The notes: generated by a model from the letters alone, not told the origin. 64,000 nucleotides of DNA from Cupriavidus necator (GCF_013141915.1 NZ_SROX01000001.1:806001-870000), one strand, 5' to 3'; shown: positions 1 through 11,558, numbered from the stretch's first letter. Program-made: numbers and translations.

Positions 1-2197
1 TCCCGACCCGTTCGGCGTGCTGGGACCGCACCCGGATGGCGACGCCACCCTGGTGCGCGCCTGCCTGCCCGGGGCGGCGTCGGTGCAGCTGGCCGATGCC
101 AGCGGCGCGCCGCTGGCGGAGATGGAGCGGCTGCACGGCGGCGGCGTGTTCGCCGGCCGGCTGCCGCATGGGGCCGACACCGGCGCTGCGGCCTACCGCC
201 TGCGCGTGCAATGGTCCGACGGCACCGAGCAGTGCAGCGCCGACCCCTACGCTTTTGGCCTGCTGCTGGGCGAGCTGGACCTGCACCTGATCGCCGAGGG
301 ACGGCACTTCGAGCTGGGCGCCTGCCTGGGCGCGCAATGCCAGCGCGTGGACGGCATCGACGGCGTGCGCTTTGCGGTGTGGGCGCCGAATGCGCGACGG
401 GTCTCGGTGATTGCCGACTTCAACGGCTGGCATCCGGCGCGGCATCCGATGCGGCTGCGCCATCCCAGCGGTATCTGGGAGTTGTTCGTCCCCGCCGCGC
501 TCGGGGCGCAGCCAGGCAGCCGCTACAAGTACGACCTGCTCGACCCGCACGGCACCGAGCTGCCAGACAAGGCCGATCCGCTGGCGCTGGCCACCGAGGC
601 GCCGCCTGCCACCGCCTCGGTCGTGGCCGGTCCCGGCCAGGGCGCGCCGCCGTTCAGCTGGAACGACGCCGACTGGATGGCGCGCCGCCAGGCCGCCGAC
701 CCGTATGCCGCGCCGATGTCGGTGTACGAGGTGCACGTGCTGTCGTGGCTGCGCGCGGCCAACGACGGGCAGCATGGCTGGAGCATCCTGGCCGACCGGC
801 TGGTCCCCTACGTGCAGGAATTGGGCTTCACCCATATCGAGTTGCTGCCTGTCACCGAGCATCCGTTCGGCGGCTCCTGGGGCTACCAGCCGCTGTCGCT
901 GTATGCGCCCACCGCGCGGCTGGGACCGCCGCAGGCCTTTGCCGCCTTTATCGACCGCTGCCACCAGGCTGGCATCGGCGTAATCCTGGACTGGGTGCCT
1001 GCGCACTTCCCAACCGATCCGCACGGGCTGGCGCAGTTCGACGGCACCGCGCTGTACGAGCACCAGGATCCGCGCGAAGGCTTCCACCAGGACTGGAACA
1101 CGCTGATCTACAACCTGGGCCGCAACGAAGTGCGCGGCTTCCTGCTGGCCGGCGCGCTTCACTGGCTCGAGCACTTCCACGCCGACGGGCTGCGTGTCGA
1201 CGCGGTGGCGTCGATGCTCTACCGCGACTACAGCCGCGAGCCCGGACAGTGGGTGCCGAACCGTTTCGGCGGCCGCGAGAACCTCGAAGCGGTGGACTTC
1301 CTGCGCGAACTCAACGCGGTGGTCCATGAACGCTGCCCCGGGGCGCTGACCATCGCCGAAGAGTCCACCGCGTGGCCCGGCGTGACCGCCAGCGTCGCCA
1401 GCGGCGGGCTGGGCTTCGACTTCAAATGGAATATGGGCTGGATGCACGACACCCTGCATTACCTGGCGCATGAGCCGGTTCACCGCGCCTGGCACCACCA
1501 GAACATGACCTTCGGCCTGGTCTACGCCTGGTCCGAAGCCTTCGTGCTGCCGCTGTCGCACGACGAGGTGGTGCACGGCAAGGGCTCGATGATCGGCAAG
1601 GTGCCGGGCGACGACTGGCAGCGCTTTGCCGGCCTGCGCGCCTACTACGGCTTCATGTGGGCCCATCCGGGCAAGAAGCTGCTGTTCATGGGCGGCGAGC
1701 TGGCGCAGTGGCAGGAATGGAACCACGATGCCGAGCTTGACTGGCCGCTGCTGGACCAGCCCATGCACCGCGGCGTGCACACGCTGGTGCGCGACCTGAA
1801 CCGGCTCTACCGCGAACTGCCCGCGCTGCATGCGCGGGACCACAGTCCCGACGGCTTCCAGTGGGTGGTCGGCGACGACAACCACAACAGCGTGTTTGCG
1901 TGGCTGCGCCGCGCGGGGCCGGAGCGCCGCGAGGTAGTGCTGGTGGTGGCCAACATGACGCCGGTGCCGCGCTACGGGTACCGCGTCGGCGTCCCTTATG
2001 CCGGCGCATGGCGGGAATGCCTGAATACCGATGCCGCCGTGTACGGCGGCAGCAATGTCGGCAACGGCGGCGCCGTGGCGGCGGTGGAGGTGCCTTCACA
2101 CGGGCAGCCGGCGTCGCTGACGCTGACGCTGCCGCCGCTGGCCACGCTGGTGCTGCGCTTCGAACAGGGTGACGATACCGAAGGCGCTGCGACATGA
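1..2197 (+). CDS. glgB: 1,4-alpha-glucan branching enzyme GlgB (5' end cut by window)
   Basis: GlgB cuts alpha-1,4 glucan chains and rejoins them as alpha-1,6 branches during cytoplasmic glycogen synthesis. The frame is open to base 2 and already reads [10 protein letters not shown] there, a motif near the N-terminus of GlgB, so only a short 5' part is missing and the GTG at 17 is internal. An N-terminal early-set/CBM48 region (about 100 residues, then [18 protein letters not shown]) precedes a GH13 barrel. [10 protein letters not shown] holds the nucleophile Asp (codon 1199), IAEES the acid/base Glu, and [10 protein letters not shown] the third acidic residue. The visible 731 residues fit the family length. 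The stop overlaps the glgX start (ATGA), so the two are translationally coupled. Confidence 0.96.
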   Translation, partial: PDPFGVLGPHPDGDATLVRACLPGAASVQLADASGAPLAEMERLHGGGVFAGRLPHGADTGAAAYRLRVQWSDGTEQCSADPYAFGLLLGELDLHLIAEGRHFELGACLGAQCQRVDGIDGVRFAVWAPNARRVSVIADFNGWHPARHPMRLRHPSGIWELFVPAALGAQPGSRYKYDLLDPHGTELPDKADPLALATEAPPATASVVAGPGQGAPPFSWNDADWMARRQAADPYAAPMSVYEVHVLSWLRAANDGQHGWSILADRLVPYVQELGFTHIELLPVTEHPFGGSWGYQPLSLYAPTARLGPPQAFAAFIDRCHQAGIGVILDWVPAHFPTDPHGLAQFDGTALYEHQDPREGFHQDWNTLIYNLGRNEVRGFLLAGALHWLEHFHADGLRVDAVASMLYRDYSREPGQWVPNRFGGRENLEAVDFLRELNAVVHERCPGALTIAEESTAWPGVTASVASGGLGFDFKWNMGWMHDTLHYLAHEPVHRAWHHQNMTFGLVYAWSEAFVLPLSHDEVVHGKGSMIGKVPGDDWQRFAGLRAYYGFMWAHPGKKLLFMGGELAQWQEWNHDAELDWPLLDQPMHRGVHTLVRDLNRLYRELPALHARDHSPDGFQWVVGDDNHNSVFAWLRRAGPERREVVLVVANMTPVPRYGYRVGVPYAGAWRECLNTDAAVYGGSNVGNGGAVAAVEVPSHGQPASLTLTLPPLATLVLRFEQGDDTEGAAT

Positions 2198-4389
2198 CCC
2201 GCCCGTTCGCTGACCGGCTGCTGCCAGGCAAGCCGTTTCCGCTCGGTGCCCACTGGGACGGGCTGGGGGTCAATTTCGCGGTGTTCTCGGCCCACGCCTC
2301 GCGCATCGAGCTGTGCCTGTTCTCCGCCAACGGCCGCAAGGAGCTGGCGCGGCTGCCGCTGCCGGAATGCACCGACGAGATCTGGCACGGCTACCTCCCC
2401 AACGCGGCGCTGGGCACGCTGTATGGCTATCGCGCGCATGGGCCTTACGACCCCGGCCACGGCCACCGCTTCAATCCCCACAAGTTGCTGCTGGACCCGT
2501 ATGCGCGCCAGCTGAGCGGCCCCGTGCGCTGGTCCGACGCGCTGTTCGGCTACCGGCTGCAAAGCGCGCGCGCCGACCTCACGCTCGACCGCCGCGACAG
2601 CGCGCCGACCATGCCCAAGGCGGTGGTGGTGGACGAAAGCTTCCACTGGGGCGACGACCGGCCGCCGGCCGTGCCCTGGCCCTCCACCATCATTTACGAA
2701 GCCCACCTGCGCGGCCTGTCGATGCTGCGCGACGACCTGTTGCCCAACCTGCGTGGCACCTTCGCCGCGCTGTGCGACCCGCGCTTTGTCGACCACCTGG
2801 TGCAGCTGGGGGTGACCACCGTCGAGCTGCTGCCGGTGCACGCCATCCTGCAGGACCGCTTCCTGCTGGAGCGTGGCCTGCGCAACTACTGGGGCTACAA
2901 CACGCTGTCCTACTTCGCCCCCGAGCCGGCCTATCTCGGCACCGGGCAGCTGCAGGAGTGCAAGGTGGCGATGCGGCGCCTGCACGCCGCCGGCATCGAA
3001 GTCATCCTGGACGTGGTCTACAACCACACTTGCGAGGGCAACGAGCTGGGGCCGACGGTGTCGTGGCGCGGGCTGGACAACGCCAGCTACTACCGGCTGG
3101 TGCCCGGCGACGAGCGCCACTACATCAATGACACCGGCTGCGGCAACACGCTCAACCTGTCGCACCCGCGCGTGCTGCAGATGGTGCTGGATTCGCTGCG
3201 CTACTGGGTGCAGTGCTACCACGTCGACGGCTTCCGCTTCGACCTGGGCAGCACGCTGGGGCGCGAAGGCAATGGCTTCGACGCCGGCTCGGGGTTCTTC
3301 GATGCACTAATGCAGGATCCGGTGCTGAGCCGCGTCAAGCTGATCTCCGAGCCCTGGGACCTGGGCCCGGGCGGCTACCAGCTGGGCAATCATCCGCCCG
3401 GATTTGCCGAGTGGAACGACAAGTTCCGCGACGTCAGCCGCCGCTTCTGGCGCGGCGACGCCGGGCACCGCGGCGAGCTGGCGGCGCGGCTGGCGGCCTC
3501 GGCCGACCTGTTCGACCGCCGCCACCGGCGGCCCTGGGCCAGCATCAACTTCATCACCGCGCACGATGGCTTCACCCTGGCCGACCTGGTCAGCTACAGC
3601 GGCAAGCACAACGAGGCCAATGGCGAGGACAACCGCGACGGCACCGACGACAACGCCAGCGCTAACTGGAGCCCCGATGGCAGCGTCGAAGGGCCCACCG
3701 ACGATCCCGAGATCCTGGAGCGCCGCAAGCGCGTGGCGCAGGCGCTGATGGCCACGCTGCTGCTGGCGCAAGGCACCCCGATGCTCACCGCCGGCGACGA
3801 ATGGGGCCGCACCCAGCACGGCAACAACAATGCCTATTGCCAGGACAACGAGCTGTCGTGGCTGGACTGGAAGCAGGCCCAGGGGCCCGACGCGCAGCCG
3901 CTGCAGCAGATGGTGCGCCGGCTGCTGGCGCTGCGCCGCAAGCTTTATGCGCTGACCGGCGACCGCTTTGCCCACGGGCGTGAAGCGCCGGCGCCGGGCA
4001 TTGCCGACATCGCCTGGTTCGATACCGACGGCAAGCCCCCCACGCCGGAAGAATGGGCCGATCCGGAGATCCGCACGATCGCGCTGCGCCGCGCGGCCAG
4101 CCCGCCGCAACCGGAGCGCCCGACACTGGGTTCGCTGGCGGAACCCGCTCCAGGCGATTCGCGCGCGGTGCAGGTCATCCTGCTGCTGCTCAACGCCGGT
4201 GATAGCGACGCCACCTTCCAGCTGCCCGAGCCCGCGCTGCCGTGGGCCCTGCTGTTCGACAGCAGCCGGCCCGAGGCCAGCGACACCGAACTGGCTGGCG
4301 CGCCGGTGCAGGAGGCCCAGGCGGTCGCCGCCCACTCGCTGGTGCTGCTGGCCGCGCAGGCCCCCGCGCCACCGGAGGACCACACGTGA
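2194..4389 (+). CDS. glgX: Glycogen debranching enzyme GlgX
   Basis: Isoamylase-type GH13 enzyme of 731 residues that hydrolyses alpha-1,6 branches of limit dextrin in the cytoplasm. The N-terminal CBM48 is followed by the barrel. [28 protein letters not shown] (nucleophile Asp) and [14 protein letters not shown] (acid/base Glu) are visible. So is ITAHDGFTL followed by the Asn/Asp-rich [11 protein letters not shown] segment characteristic of GlgX. The ATG lies inside the glgB stop (ATGA), and the gene's own TGA overlaps the GTG of malQ, so glgB, glgX and malQ form one coupled unit. Confidence 0.96.
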   Translation: MTRPFADRLLPGKPFPLGAHWDGLGVNFAVFSAHASRIELCLFSANGRKELARLPLPECTDEIWHGYLPNAALGTLYGYRAHGPYDPGHGHRFNPHKLLLDPYARQLSGPVRWSDALFGYRLQSARADLTLDRRDSAPTMPKAVVVDESFHWGDDRPPAVPWPSTIIYEAHLRGLSMLRDDLLPNLRGTFAALCDPRFVDHLVQLGVTTVELLPVHAILQDRFLLERGLRNYWGYNTLSYFAPEPAYLGTGQLQECKVAMRRLHAAGIEVILDVVYNHTCEGNELGPTVSWRGLDNASYYRLVPGDERHYINDTGCGNTLNLSHPRVLQMVLDSLRYWVQCYHVDGFRFDLGSTLGREGNGFDAGSGFFDALMQDPVLSRVKLISEPWDLGPGGYQLGNHPPGFAEWNDKFRDVSRRFWRGDAGHRGELAARLAASADLFDRRHRRPWASINFITAHDGFTLADLVSYSGKHNEANGEDNRDGTDDNASANWSPDGSVEGPTDDPEILERRKRVAQALMATLLLAQGTPMLTAGDEWGRTQHGNNNAYCQDNELSWLDWKQAQGPDAQPLQQMVRRLLALRRKLYALTGDRFAHGREAPAPGIADIAWFDTDGKPPTPEEWADPEIRTIALRRAASPPQPERPTLGSLAEPAPGDSRAVQVILLLLNAGDSDATFQLPEPALPWALLFDSSRPEASDTELAGAPVQEAQAVAAHSLVLLAAQAPAPPEDHT

Positions 4390-6641
4390 GCCGCGCTGGC
4401 GAACCCTCGCCGCTGCAGGCGCTGGCGCTGCGCGCCGGCCTGCAGCCGCACTGGACCGATGCCTGGGACCAGCCCCGCGAGGTCAGCGAGGCGGCCCTGC
4501 GGCGCGTGCTGGACGGACTGGGACTGCCCTGCGCCACCCCCGGCCAATGCGCCGCCTCGCACGCGTGGCTGGCTGCCGATGACGCGGCCCATGCGCTGCC
4601 GCCGCTGGTGACCGCGGAGCGCGGCCAGCCGGTGGCGGTGCCGTGGCCCCATGCCTCGCCGCAGCGTGCCTACCGGCTGACGCTGGAAGACGGCGCGATC
4701 ATCACCGGTACCGCGGTGCGCTGCGCAGGCGCCAGCGGGGGGTTGATGCAACTGCCCGCCATTGATGTCTGCGGCTACCACCGGCTGGACCTGGGCGATG
4801 GCCATACCACGCTGGCGGTGGCGCCGCGGCGCTGCTACGGCGTGGCCGACGCGCTGCGGCATGCCGGCCGCGGCGGCGACGGCGCGGGCACGCCGCCGTG
4901 GGGACTGGCGCTGCAGCTCTACAGCCTGCGCCGCGCCGCGCCCTGCGGCATGGGCGACCTGACCGCGCTGGCCGAGGCCTGCGCCATATCCGCCCGCGCG
5001 GGCGCCGACGCCGTTGCGATCAACCCGCTGCATGCGCCTTTCGCCGCGCTGCCTGAGCGCTACAGCCCGTATGCGCCTTCCAGCCGGCTGTTCCTGAACC
5101 CGCTCTATGCCGACCCCGCCGCGGTGTTCGGCCAGGCGGCCGTGGATGCCGCCATCCATGACCTGGGCGCAGGCGACACGCTGCCGGCACTGGACGCCCG
5201 CCGCGAGATCGACTGGATCGCGCTGGCGCCGCTGCGCTACGCCGTCCTGCGCTGGCTGTGGCAATGCCGCGAAACCCTGCTGCCGCGCGCCGCGCTGGAC
5301 GCCTGCGCCGCCTTTCGCGCGCGCGGCGGCACGGCGCTGCATGCGCATGGGTGCTATGAGGCGATCCAGGCGCAACGGCTCAGCGACAGCGCCAATGGCA
5401 GCAACCACCATGCCGCGCCGGACTGGCGCTGCTGGCCGGTCACGCTGCGCGCCCCGACGGATACCGCGGTGGCCGCCTTTGCGCAATCTCATGCCGACGA
5501 CGTGGCGTTCCATGGCTTCCTGCAGTGGCTGGCTGACGACGGACTGGCGCGTGCGCAGCGTGCGGCGCGCGACGCCGGCATGGCCATCGGCATCATCCGC
5601 GACCTCGCCGTGGGCGCCGACCCCGGCGGCAGCCAGGCCTGGACGCGCCAGCCCGAAACCCTGGCCGGCTTCCATGCCGGCGCGCCACCGGACCTTTACA
5701 ACCCGCTCGGGCAAGACTGGGGCGTGACGGTGTTCTCCCCGCGCGGGCTGCGCCGGCACGGCTACGCTGCGTTCCTCGAGATGCTGCGCGCCAACCTGTC
5801 CCACGCCGGCGGACTGCGCATCGACCACGTGCTGGGCCTGGCGCGCATATGGCTGGTGCCAGCCGGCGCACCCGCCAGCGACGGCGCTTACCTGCGCTAC
5901 CCGCTGGAAGACTTGCTGCGGCTGGTGGCGCTGGAGTCCTGGCGGCATCGCGCCATCATCATCGGCGAGAACCTTGGCACGGTGCCGCCGGAGTTGAATG
6001 CGGCACTGTCGGCGCGCGGCGTGCTCGGCATCGACGTGCTGTGGTTCCAGCGTGAAGCGCGCGCGCAGGACGACGTGCTGGAGGCCACGCAGGACGACGC
6101 TCAGCGCGCAGACGCTGGCTCCATGGCCGGCCCGGCGCCCGAGGCAGCGGCCTTCCTGCCGCCACAAGCGTGGCCCCCGGACGCTGTCGCCACCACCACC
6201 ACGCACGACCTGCCCACCGTCGCCGGTTGGTGGGCCGGCCAGGACCTGGCGTGGCGCGACCGGCTGCAACTGCTGGCGCCCGGCGAAACCCTCGCGCAGG
6301 CGCAGGCCGGCCGCGCGCGCGAGCGCGTGGCGCTATGGCAGGCGTTGTGCGAGGCGGGACTATGCAGCGGCGCCGTGCCCGCACCAGACCATGCGCCGCT
6401 GGACGCGGTGCTGGCGTGGCTGGGCACGGTGCCCGCCGCCATGCGGCTGCTGCCGGTGGAAGACCTGCTGGGCTTGGCCGAGCAGCCCAACCTGCCGGGA
6501 ACCACGCGGGTCCACCCCAACTGGCAGCGCCGGCTCGACACCGAGGTGGGTGCGTGGTTCGGCACCCCGGCGCTGCGCGCGCGCGCCGACGCATGGCGCG
6601 GCGCCCGCCACGGCGCACGCCATCCGCCGGGGCGCACATAA
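4386..6641 (+). CDS. malQ: 4-alpha-glucanotransferase (amylomaltase) MalQ
   Basis: MalQ transfers maltodextrin segments between acceptors, here acting with GlgX and GlgP in glycogen turnover. I place the start at GTG 4386, which overlaps the glgX stop (GTGA), giving 751 residues. The frame is open further upstream, but that part lies inside glgX. GH77 features include GLALQLYSLRR, DAVAINPLHA, YSPYAPSSRLFLNPLY, GLRIDHVLGLARIWLVP (nucleophile region), IIIGENLGTVP (acid/base Glu) and TTTTHDLPTVAGWW. The N-terminal 150 residues form the extra domain typical of long proteobacterial MalQ. About 155 bp without an obvious hairpin separate it from glgP. Confidence 0.93.
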   Translation: MSRAGEPSPLQALALRAGLQPHWTDAWDQPREVSEAALRRVLDGLGLPCATPGQCAASHAWLAADDAAHALPPLVTAERGQPVAVPWPHASPQRAYRLTLEDGAIITGTAVRCAGASGGLMQLPAIDVCGYHRLDLGDGHTTLAVAPRRCYGVADALRHAGRGGDGAGTPPWGLALQLYSLRRAAPCGMGDLTALAEACAISARAGADAVAINPLHAPFAALPERYSPYAPSSRLFLNPLYADPAAVFGQAAVDAAIHDLGAGDTLPALDARREIDWIALAPLRYAVLRWLWQCRETLLPRAALDACAAFRARGGTALHAHGCYEAIQAQRLSDSANGSNHHAAPDWRCWPVTLRAPTDTAVAAFAQSHADDVAFHGFLQWLADDGLARAQRAARDAGMAIGIIRDLAVGADPGGSQAWTRQPETLAGFHAGAPPDLYNPLGQDWGVTVFSPRGLRRHGYAAFLEMLRANLSHAGGLRIDHVLGLARIWLVPAGAPASDGAYLRYPLEDLLRLVALESWRHRAIIIGENLGTVPPELNAALSARGVLGIDVLWFQREARAQDDVLEATQDDAQRADAGSMAGPAPEAAAFLPPQAWPPDAVATTTTHDLPTVAGWWAGQDLAWRDRLQLLAPGETLAQAQAGRARERVALWQALCEAGLCSGAVPAPDHAPLDAVLAWLGTVPAAMRLLPVEDLLGLAEQPNLPGTTRVHPNWQRRLDTEVGAWFGTPALRARADAWRGARHGARHPPGRT

Positions 6642-6797
6642 CGGGCCCAACAACCCCCCTGACCAGCCCACAGACAAGACCCGGAACGCCGCGAACGCCG
6701 CAGATGTGCAGAGTCCGGAACCGACGCCAGCGTCGATCGTGCATCCCTCTCCCGATCCGCTAAGCTTGACCCACCCCCCATGCGCAGGAGCCCCGCC

Positions 6798-9341
6798 ATG
6801 AACGAAGCCCTCCGGCCCGAGCATGCCGATGACACCCGCACCGCCCTGTCCGGCGCCAGCTTGCGCCAGGCCTTTCTCGACCACGTGTTCCATACCCAGG
6901 GCAAGCTGCCCGGGCACGCCAGCCAGAACGACCTCTACCAGGCCGCCGCGCATACCGTGCGCGACCGCCTGGTGCAGCGCTGGATCAGCACCGCCGAAGC
7001 CTACCTGGGCCAGCCGTCGCGCACCGTAGCCTACCTCTCCGCCGAATTCCTGATGGGCCCGCACCTGGGCAACAACCTGATCAACCTGGGCATCTTCGAC
7101 GAGGTCAGCGAGGCCATGGATGCGGCCGGGCTGGACCTCGACCGCATCCTCGACCAAGAGGTCGAGCCGGGCCTGGGCAACGGTGGCCTGGGCCGGCTGG
7201 CGGCGTGCTTCATGGATTCGCTGGCCACGCTCGAGATCCCCGCGCTGGGCTATGGCATCCGCTACGAATACGGCATCTTCCAGCAGATCATCATGGATGG
7301 CATGCAGGTGGAGAAGACCGATACCTGGCTGCGCAACGGCAACCCGTGGGAGATCCAGCGCTCCGAATGGGCGGTGCAGGTGCGCCTGGGCGGGCACACC
7401 GAGCACTACACCGACGACCGCGGCCACTACCGCGTGCGCTGGGTGCCGGCCAAGACCGTGGTCGGCGTGCCATTCGATTCGCCGATCCTGGGCTACCGCG
7501 TCAATACCGTGAATACGCTGCGTCTGTGGCGCGCGGATGCCACCGAGGCGTTCGACTTCCATACCTTCAACCGCGGCGACTACCTTGGCGCGGTCAGCAA
7601 GAAGGTGACCTCCGAGAACCTGACCAAGGTGCTCTATCCCAACGACGAAACCACGCAGGGCAAGGAGCTGCGGCTCGAGCAGCAGTATTTCTTCGTCGCC
7701 TGCTCGCTGCAGGACATGCTGCGGCTGCTCGCGGTCGATGGCATCCCGGTCACGCGCTTCCACGAAAAATTCGCGGTGCAGCTCAATGACACCCATCCCG
7801 CCGTCGGCATCGCCGAGCTGATGCGGCTGCTGGTCGACGAGCATGACCTGCCGTGGAACGAGGCCTGGCACATCACCCAGAATGCCTTCGCCTATACCAA
7901 CCACACCCTGCTGCCCGAGGCGCTGGAGCAGTGGCCGTTGCCGCTGTTCGGCCGGGTGCTGCCGCGCCACCTGGAGATCATCCTGGAGATCAACGCGCGC
8001 TTCCTGGATGAGGTGCGGATCCGCTTCTACGGCGACGAATCGCGCCTGGCGCGGCTGTCGCTGATCGACGAGCATGGCCAGCGGCATGTGCGCATGGCCA
8101 ACCTGGCGTGCGTCGGCAGCCATGCCATCAATGGCGTCGCCGAGCTGCACTCGCGCCTGATGCGCGAGGACGTGCTGAAGGACTTCTACGAGATGTGGCC
8201 GGAGAAGTTCACCAGCATCACCAACGGCGTGACGCCGCGGCGCTGGCTGGCGCTGTCCAACCCGCGCCTGACCCGGCTGGTATCGGATGCGATCGGCGAT
8301 GGCTGGATCTCCGACCTGGAGCAGCTGCGCGCGCTGGAACCTTATGCCGACGACGCCGGTTTCCGCGAATCCTGGCAGGCGGCGCGGCTGGCCAACAAGG
8401 CCGACCTGGCGCAACTGGTGCGCGAAACCACCGGCGTGGTGGTGGACCCGTCTTCCATGTTCGACGTGATGGTCAAGCGCATTCACGAATACAAGCGCCA
8501 GCACCTGGCGGTACTGCATGTGATTGCGCTGTACCACCGCATCAAGTCCGACCCCGGCGCGCAGGTCCAGCCGCGCACCTTCCTCTTCGGCGGCAAGGCC
8601 GCGCCGGGCTACGCCTACGCCAAGCTGATGATTCGCTTTATCACCTCGGTCGCCGATGTGGTCAACCGCGACCCGCAGGTGCGCGACCGGCTGAAGGTGG
8701 TGTTCCTGCCCAACTTCAACGTCACCTACGGACAGCGCATCTACCCCGCGGCGGACCTGGCCGAGCAGATTTCGCTGGCCGGCAAGGAGGCCTCCGGCAC
8801 CGGCAACATGAAGTTCGCGATGAATGGCGCGCTGAATATCGGCACCATGGACGGCGCCAATATCGAACTGCGCGAAGCGGTGGGCCATGACAATTTCTTC
8901 CCCTTCGGCCTGACTGCGCCGGAGGTCTATGCGCTACGCGACAGCGGCTACGACCCGGCGGCGTATTACCACAGCAACCCGCAACTGCGCGCCGTGATCG
9001 ACCTGGTCCAGCAGGGCTTTTTCTCGCGCGGCGAACCCGGGCTGTTCCGCCCGTTGTTCGCACCGCAGCAGGGCCACGACCCCTACCTGCTGATGGCGGA
9101 CTTTGCCTCCTATATCGAGTGCCAGCAGCAGGTATCGGCCGCGTTTGCCGACCCGGCGCGCTGGCAGCGCATGTCGGTGCTGTCGTGCGCGCGCTCCGGG
9201 CGCTTTTCGTCGGATCGGGCGATTCGCGAATACTGCGAGCGCATCTGGCATGTCGCGCCAGTGCCGGTTCGGCTGCTGCACCGCGCCAGTGGCGCGCCCG
9301 GGCAGGTGGAGTCCGGGGTCAGCGGGCCGCGCGCGGCCTGA
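6798..9341 (+). CDS. glgP: Glycogen/maltodextrin phosphorylase
   Basis: Pyridoxal-phosphate enzyme that releases glucose-1-phosphate from the non-reducing ends of glycogen. The start is ATG 6798, seven bases after CAGGAG (6785-6790), giving 847 residues; an ATG at 6780 lacks a ribosome site. GT35 landmarks are visible: YLSAEFLMGPHLGNNLINLG, GNGGLGRLAACFMDS, FHTFNRGDY, QLNDTHP, YTNHTLLPEALEQWP, and KEASGTGNMKFAMNGALN with the cofactor-binding Lys. It continues the same-strand glg block. An imperfect hairpin follows its stop. Confidence 0.96.
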   Translation: MNEALRPEHADDTRTALSGASLRQAFLDHVFHTQGKLPGHASQNDLYQAAAHTVRDRLVQRWISTAEAYLGQPSRTVAYLSAEFLMGPHLGNNLINLGIFDEVSEAMDAAGLDLDRILDQEVEPGLGNGGLGRLAACFMDSLATLEIPALGYGIRYEYGIFQQIIMDGMQVEKTDTWLRNGNPWEIQRSEWAVQVRLGGHTEHYTDDRGHYRVRWVPAKTVVGVPFDSPILGYRVNTVNTLRLWRADATEAFDFHTFNRGDYLGAVSKKVTSENLTKVLYPNDETTQGKELRLEQQYFFVACSLQDMLRLLAVDGIPVTRFHEKFAVQLNDTHPAVGIAELMRLLVDEHDLPWNEAWHITQNAFAYTNHTLLPEALEQWPLPLFGRVLPRHLEIILEINARFLDEVRIRFYGDESRLARLSLIDEHGQRHVRMANLACVGSHAINGVAELHSRLMREDVLKDFYEMWPEKFTSITNGVTPRRWLALSNPRLTRLVSDAIGDGWISDLEQLRALEPYADDAGFRESWQAARLANKADLAQLVRETTGVVVDPSSMFDVMVKRIHEYKRQHLAVLHVIALYHRIKSDPGAQVQPRTFLFGGKAAPGYAYAKLMIRFITSVADVVNRDPQVRDRLKVVFLPNFNVTYGQRIYPAADLAEQISLAGKEASGTGNMKFAMNGALNIGTMDGANIELREAVGHDNFFPFGLTAPEVYALRDSGYDPAAYYHSNPQLRAVIDLVQQGFFSRGEPGLFRPLFAPQQGHDPYLLMADFASYIECQQQVSAAFADPARWQRMSVLSCARSGRFSSDRAIREYCERIWHVAPVPVRLLHRASGAPGQVESGVSGPRAA

Positions 9342-9350
9342 GGTTTCGCA

Positions 9351-9393
9351 ACCCTGCGCACGGCGCTGGCACGGGCGTAGCACGCAGGGTAGT
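9351..9393 (+). terminator. Imperfect hairpin after glgP, possible terminator
   Basis: An 8-base arm (ACCCTGCG, 9351-9358) can pair with CGCAGGGT (9383-9390), and a second short GC hairpin lies in the loop. Only a short T run follows. It could attenuate read-through into treZ. Evidence is weak. Confidence 0.3.
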
Positions 9394-9560
9394 TTCTACA
9401 ATGCCACAGGTAACAAAGCCCGCGCCGCACCGCACCACCCGCGCGCCGGCGGGCACCGCCAATGCGCCGTTCTGCTGGCATGGAGTTCGCATCGCGCAAG
9501 GACCGCCGCCTGGCCGGTCCGCTTGCGCCTCCCCTACCACCAGAAGGCAGGAGCCGAAAT

Positions 9561-11558
9561 TTGAACGCCGACCCCTTTCTCCCCGCCCCCGGCACCCGCT
9601 CCGCTGTGCCGCGGCTGGCGCCGTTCGACTGCTTTGCCGCGCCGTCGGCATCGGCCTTCTGCTCCAACGATGAATCCGCACAGGACTACCTGTTCGGGCC
9701 GGCCTGGCTGCCCGATGGCCGGGTACGCTTCCGCCTGTGGGCGCCCGACGCCGCCGCGCAGGGCCAGGCGGTGCGCGTGGAGATCGCCGGGCTGGGTCCG
9801 GTGCCGATGGCGTGCGGGCCCAACGGCTGGTTCGAAGCCATCGTGCCGGGCTGCGCGGGCGCCCGCTACTGGTTCCGGCTTGACGATGGCACCACCGTGC
9901 CGGATCCGGCCTCGCGCTGGCAGGCCGACGATGTGCATGGACCCAGCATCGTGCCCGACCGCGACGCCGCCAGTGCCTTTGCGTGGGCCTGCCCCGACTG
10001 GCGCGGCCGCCCCTGGCACGAGGCCATCATCTATGAAATGCACGTTGGCCTATGCGGAGGCTATGCGGGTGCCGCGCAGCAACTGCCGCGGCTTGCGGCG
10101 CTGGGCTTCACCGCGGTCGAACTGATGCCGGTCGCCGAGTTTCCCGGCACGCGCAACTGGGGCTATGACGGCGTGCTGCCGTTCGCGCCGGAGTCCGGCT
10201 ACGGCACGCCGGACGAACTGCGCGCGCTGGTCGACCGCGCCCACCAGCTCGGCATGATGGTGCTGCTGGATGTGGTCTACAACCATTTCGGGCCGGAAGG
10301 CAACTACCTGCACCACTATGCCAGCGCGTTCTTCCGCACGGACCGCCAGACCCCATGGGGTCCGGCCATCGATTTCCGCCGTCCGCAAGTGCGGCGCTTT
10401 TTTACCGAGAACGCGCGCTACTGGCTCGAGCAATTCCGCTTCGACGGCCTGCGCCTGGACGCCGTGCATGCCATCGAGGATGAAGGCTGGCTGGCCGCGC
10501 TGCCGGGCGAAGTGCGCAGCGCGCTGGCCAACGGCAATGGCGCCCATCGCCATGTGCACCTGGTGCTGGAGAACGATAACAACGATGCCGCCCTGCTGGC
10601 CGCGGGCTACGATGCGCAGTGGAACGACGACGCCCACCACGCGCTGCACGTGCTTCTGACCGGCGAGGGCGACGGCTACTACCGGGACTACACCGCGGCC
10701 GCCGATGCCGGCGATGATGACCGTGCCGACAACGCCGGCCGCGGGCTGCCTGCGCTGCGCCACCTCGCGCGGGTGCTTGGCGAGGGCTTTGCCTACCAGG
10801 GCGAGCGCTCGGCCTTCCGCTCCGACGCCCTGCCGGCGGTGGCGGAGGGTGTACGGCGCGGCCAGCCCAGCGCGCACCTGCCACCCACCGCCTTTGTCTG
10901 CTTCCTGCAGAACCATGACCAGACCGGCAACCGCGCCTTCGGCGAACGGCTGGCGCAACTGGCCGACCGCGACGCGCTGCGCGCGGCGATCGCCATGCAG
11001 CTGCTGTGCCCGCAGGTGCCCCTGGTGTTCATGGGCGAGGAAACCGGCACCGCGCAGCCATTCCTGTATTTCACCAGCCATCCGCCCGAGCTAGCCCGTG
11101 CCGTGCGCGACGGCCGCCGGCGCGAGTTCGCCGCGACCGCCGCGTTCCGCGACGACGCCCGCGCGGCTGCCATCCCCGATCCCAACGACGCGGCCACGTT
11201 CGACGCGTCGCGCCCGGCCTTCGAGGATGATGGCGACTGGACGCCGTACTACCGCGAGCTGCTCGCCGTGCGTCGCCGCGAACTGCTGCACCGGCTGGCC
11301 GGCTGCCAGAGCGCCGGGGTCGATGTGCTGGGCCCGGCGGCGCTGTGCGCGCGCTGGCGGCTGATGGACGGCGTGGAACTGAGCCTGTGGCTGAACCTGG
11401 GCAACGAAGCCGTGCCATGCACGCGTCCGTGCCACGACAAAAGCACGGCGCTGCATGAAAGCAGCGCCGGCGCGGCCGCCGCGCTGTCGGCCGGCCTGCT
11501 GCCGCAGCGGTGCTGCGTGGCCACCGTGTGCGAGCCCGCCGTGGCGCGCGCCCGATGA
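9561..11558 (+). CDS. treZ: Malto-oligosyltrehalose trehalohydrolase TreZ
   Basis: TreZ releases trehalose from the maltooligosyltrehalose made by TreY. I choose the TTG at 9561 because AGGAG (9549-9553) sits seven bases upstream; the frame is open further upstream without a ribosome site. The protein has 665 residues, longer than many TreZ because of a roughly 35-residue N-terminal extension. A CBM48-like region (VRFRLWAPDA) precedes the GH13 barrel: FTAVELMPVAEFPGTRNWGY, DVVYNHFGPEGNYL, GLRLDAVHAI (nucleophile), VLENDNNDA (acid/base) and FLQNHDQTGNRAFGERL. Its stop overlaps the treY start (ATGA). Confidence 0.93.
   Translation: MNADPFLPAPGTRSAVPRLAPFDCFAAPSASAFCSNDESAQDYLFGPAWLPDGRVRFRLWAPDAAAQGQAVRVEIAGLGPVPMACGPNGWFEAIVPGCAGARYWFRLDDGTTVPDPASRWQADDVHGPSIVPDRDAASAFAWACPDWRGRPWHEAIIYEMHVGLCGGYAGAAQQLPRLAALGFTAVELMPVAEFPGTRNWGYDGVLPFAPESGYGTPDELRALVDRAHQLGMMVLLDVVYNHFGPEGNYLHHYASAFFRTDRQTPWGPAIDFRRPQVRRFFTENARYWLEQFRFDGLRLDAVHAIEDEGWLAALPGEVRSALANGNGAHRHVHLVLENDNNDAALLAAGYDAQWNDDAHHALHVLLTGEGDGYYRDYTAAADAGDDDRADNAGRGLPALRHLARVLGEGFAYQGERSAFRSDALPAVAEGVRRGQPSAHLPPTAFVCFLQNHDQTGNRAFGERLAQLADRDALRAAIAMQLLCPQVPLVFMGEETGTAQPFLYFTSHPPELARAVRDGRRREFAATAAFRDDARAAAIPDPNDAATFDASRPAFEDDGDWTPYYRELLAVRRRELLHRLAGCQSAGVDVLGPAALCARWRLMDGVELSLWLNLGNEAVPCTRPCHDKSTALHESSAGAAAALSAGLLPQRCCVATVCEPAVARAR

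Noticed and set aside
6780..6797. Upstream ATG as glgP start
   Set aside because: The purine-rich ribosome site lies after it and before ATG 6798.
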